DNA from: Hymenolepis diminuta
Taxonomy: Eukaryota > Platyhelminthes > Cestoda > Cyclophyllidea > Hymenolepididae
Direction: 5' to 3'
Assembly: GCA_900708905.1 (NCBI GenBank)
Contig: CAADRB010000005.1
Span: 1,531,228-1,595,227 of the forward strand
DNA length: 64,000 bases
The first letter of the stretch is position 1, and each line of letters begins with the position of its first letter. Both the position numbers and the translations under genes were made by a program. Positions 63,816 through 64,000 of this stretch are shown here, piece after piece. The notes under the pieces are model-generated. The model did no database searches, had not been told where the DNA came from, and saw only the letters and a list, made by a program, of their open reading frames with translations.

Positions 63816-64000
63816 NNNNNNNNNNNNNNNNNNNNNNNNNNNNNNNNNNNNNNNNNNNNNNNNNNNNNNNNNNNNNNNNNNNNNNNNNNNNNNNNNNNNN
63901 NNNNNNNNNNNNNNNNNNNNNNNNNNNNNNNNNNNNNNNNNNNNNNNNNNNNNNNNNNNNNNNNNNNNNNNNNNNNNNNNNNNNNNNNNNNNNNNNNNNN
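63816..64000. other. assembly gap (run of N)
   Basis: The last 185 positions are N. The true gap length is unknown, and anything to the right of it is not linked in sequence to this window. Confidence 0.99.

Overview
The window is eukaryotic, AT-rich and intron-rich, and looks like a parasitic flatworm, most probably a tapeworm. The reasons are the gene structures (introns of only 33-40 bases at the 5' ends of two genes, larger introns further 3'), the divergence level of the proteins, and initiator ATGs sitting directly behind splice acceptors, which fits flatworm spliced-leader use. The species cannot be fixed from the sequence alone. The last 185 bases are an N gap.

Six protein genes can be reconstructed exon by exon, all between 5.0 and 42.4 kb. 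They are NSUN2, an RNA m5C methyltransferase (minus, 5 exons, 5006-8999); SRP72, a signal recognition particle subunit (plus, 9 exons, 9309-13626); BANF1/BAF, a chromatin and nuclear-envelope DNA-bridging protein (minus, 1 exon, 13887-14159); a ClC-3/4/5-type CLC chloride protein (plus, 14 exons, 15094-31471); histone H2A.X (minus, 1 exon, 31783-32181); and a 1201-residue golgin-like coiled-coil protein (plus, 5 exons, 35252-42198). All splice joins keep frame. The six genes alternate in orientation: NSUN2/SRP72, BANF1/CLC and H2A.X/golgin are head-to-head pairs, while SRP72/BANF1 and CLC/H2A.X are tail-to-tail with 3' ends that abut or overlap. They are housekeeping genes and form no common pathway.

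The most unusual item is the CLC protein. Its fold, conserved tyrosine and two CBS domains are kept, but all four classic pathway elements are altered: GSGIP reads GSGIA, the gating glutamate of GKEGP is aspartate (GNDGP), the proton glutamate is valine as in CLC channels, and GxFxP reads GVMLP. It also has a loop with seven N-glycosylation sequons. It may be an uncoupled or otherwise changed chloride pathway rather than a 2Cl-/H+ exchanger. Two introns (SRP72 intron 4 and CLC intron 3) need GC-AG splicing.

The flanks are repeat-bearing non-coding DNA. Left of NSUN2 is a probable kelch-repeat relic with a frameshift. A tRNA-like SINE family with A and B boxes is scattered on both strands, and a second repeat is present twice around the golgin 3' end. 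From 42.4 kb to the gap I see no supportable gene.
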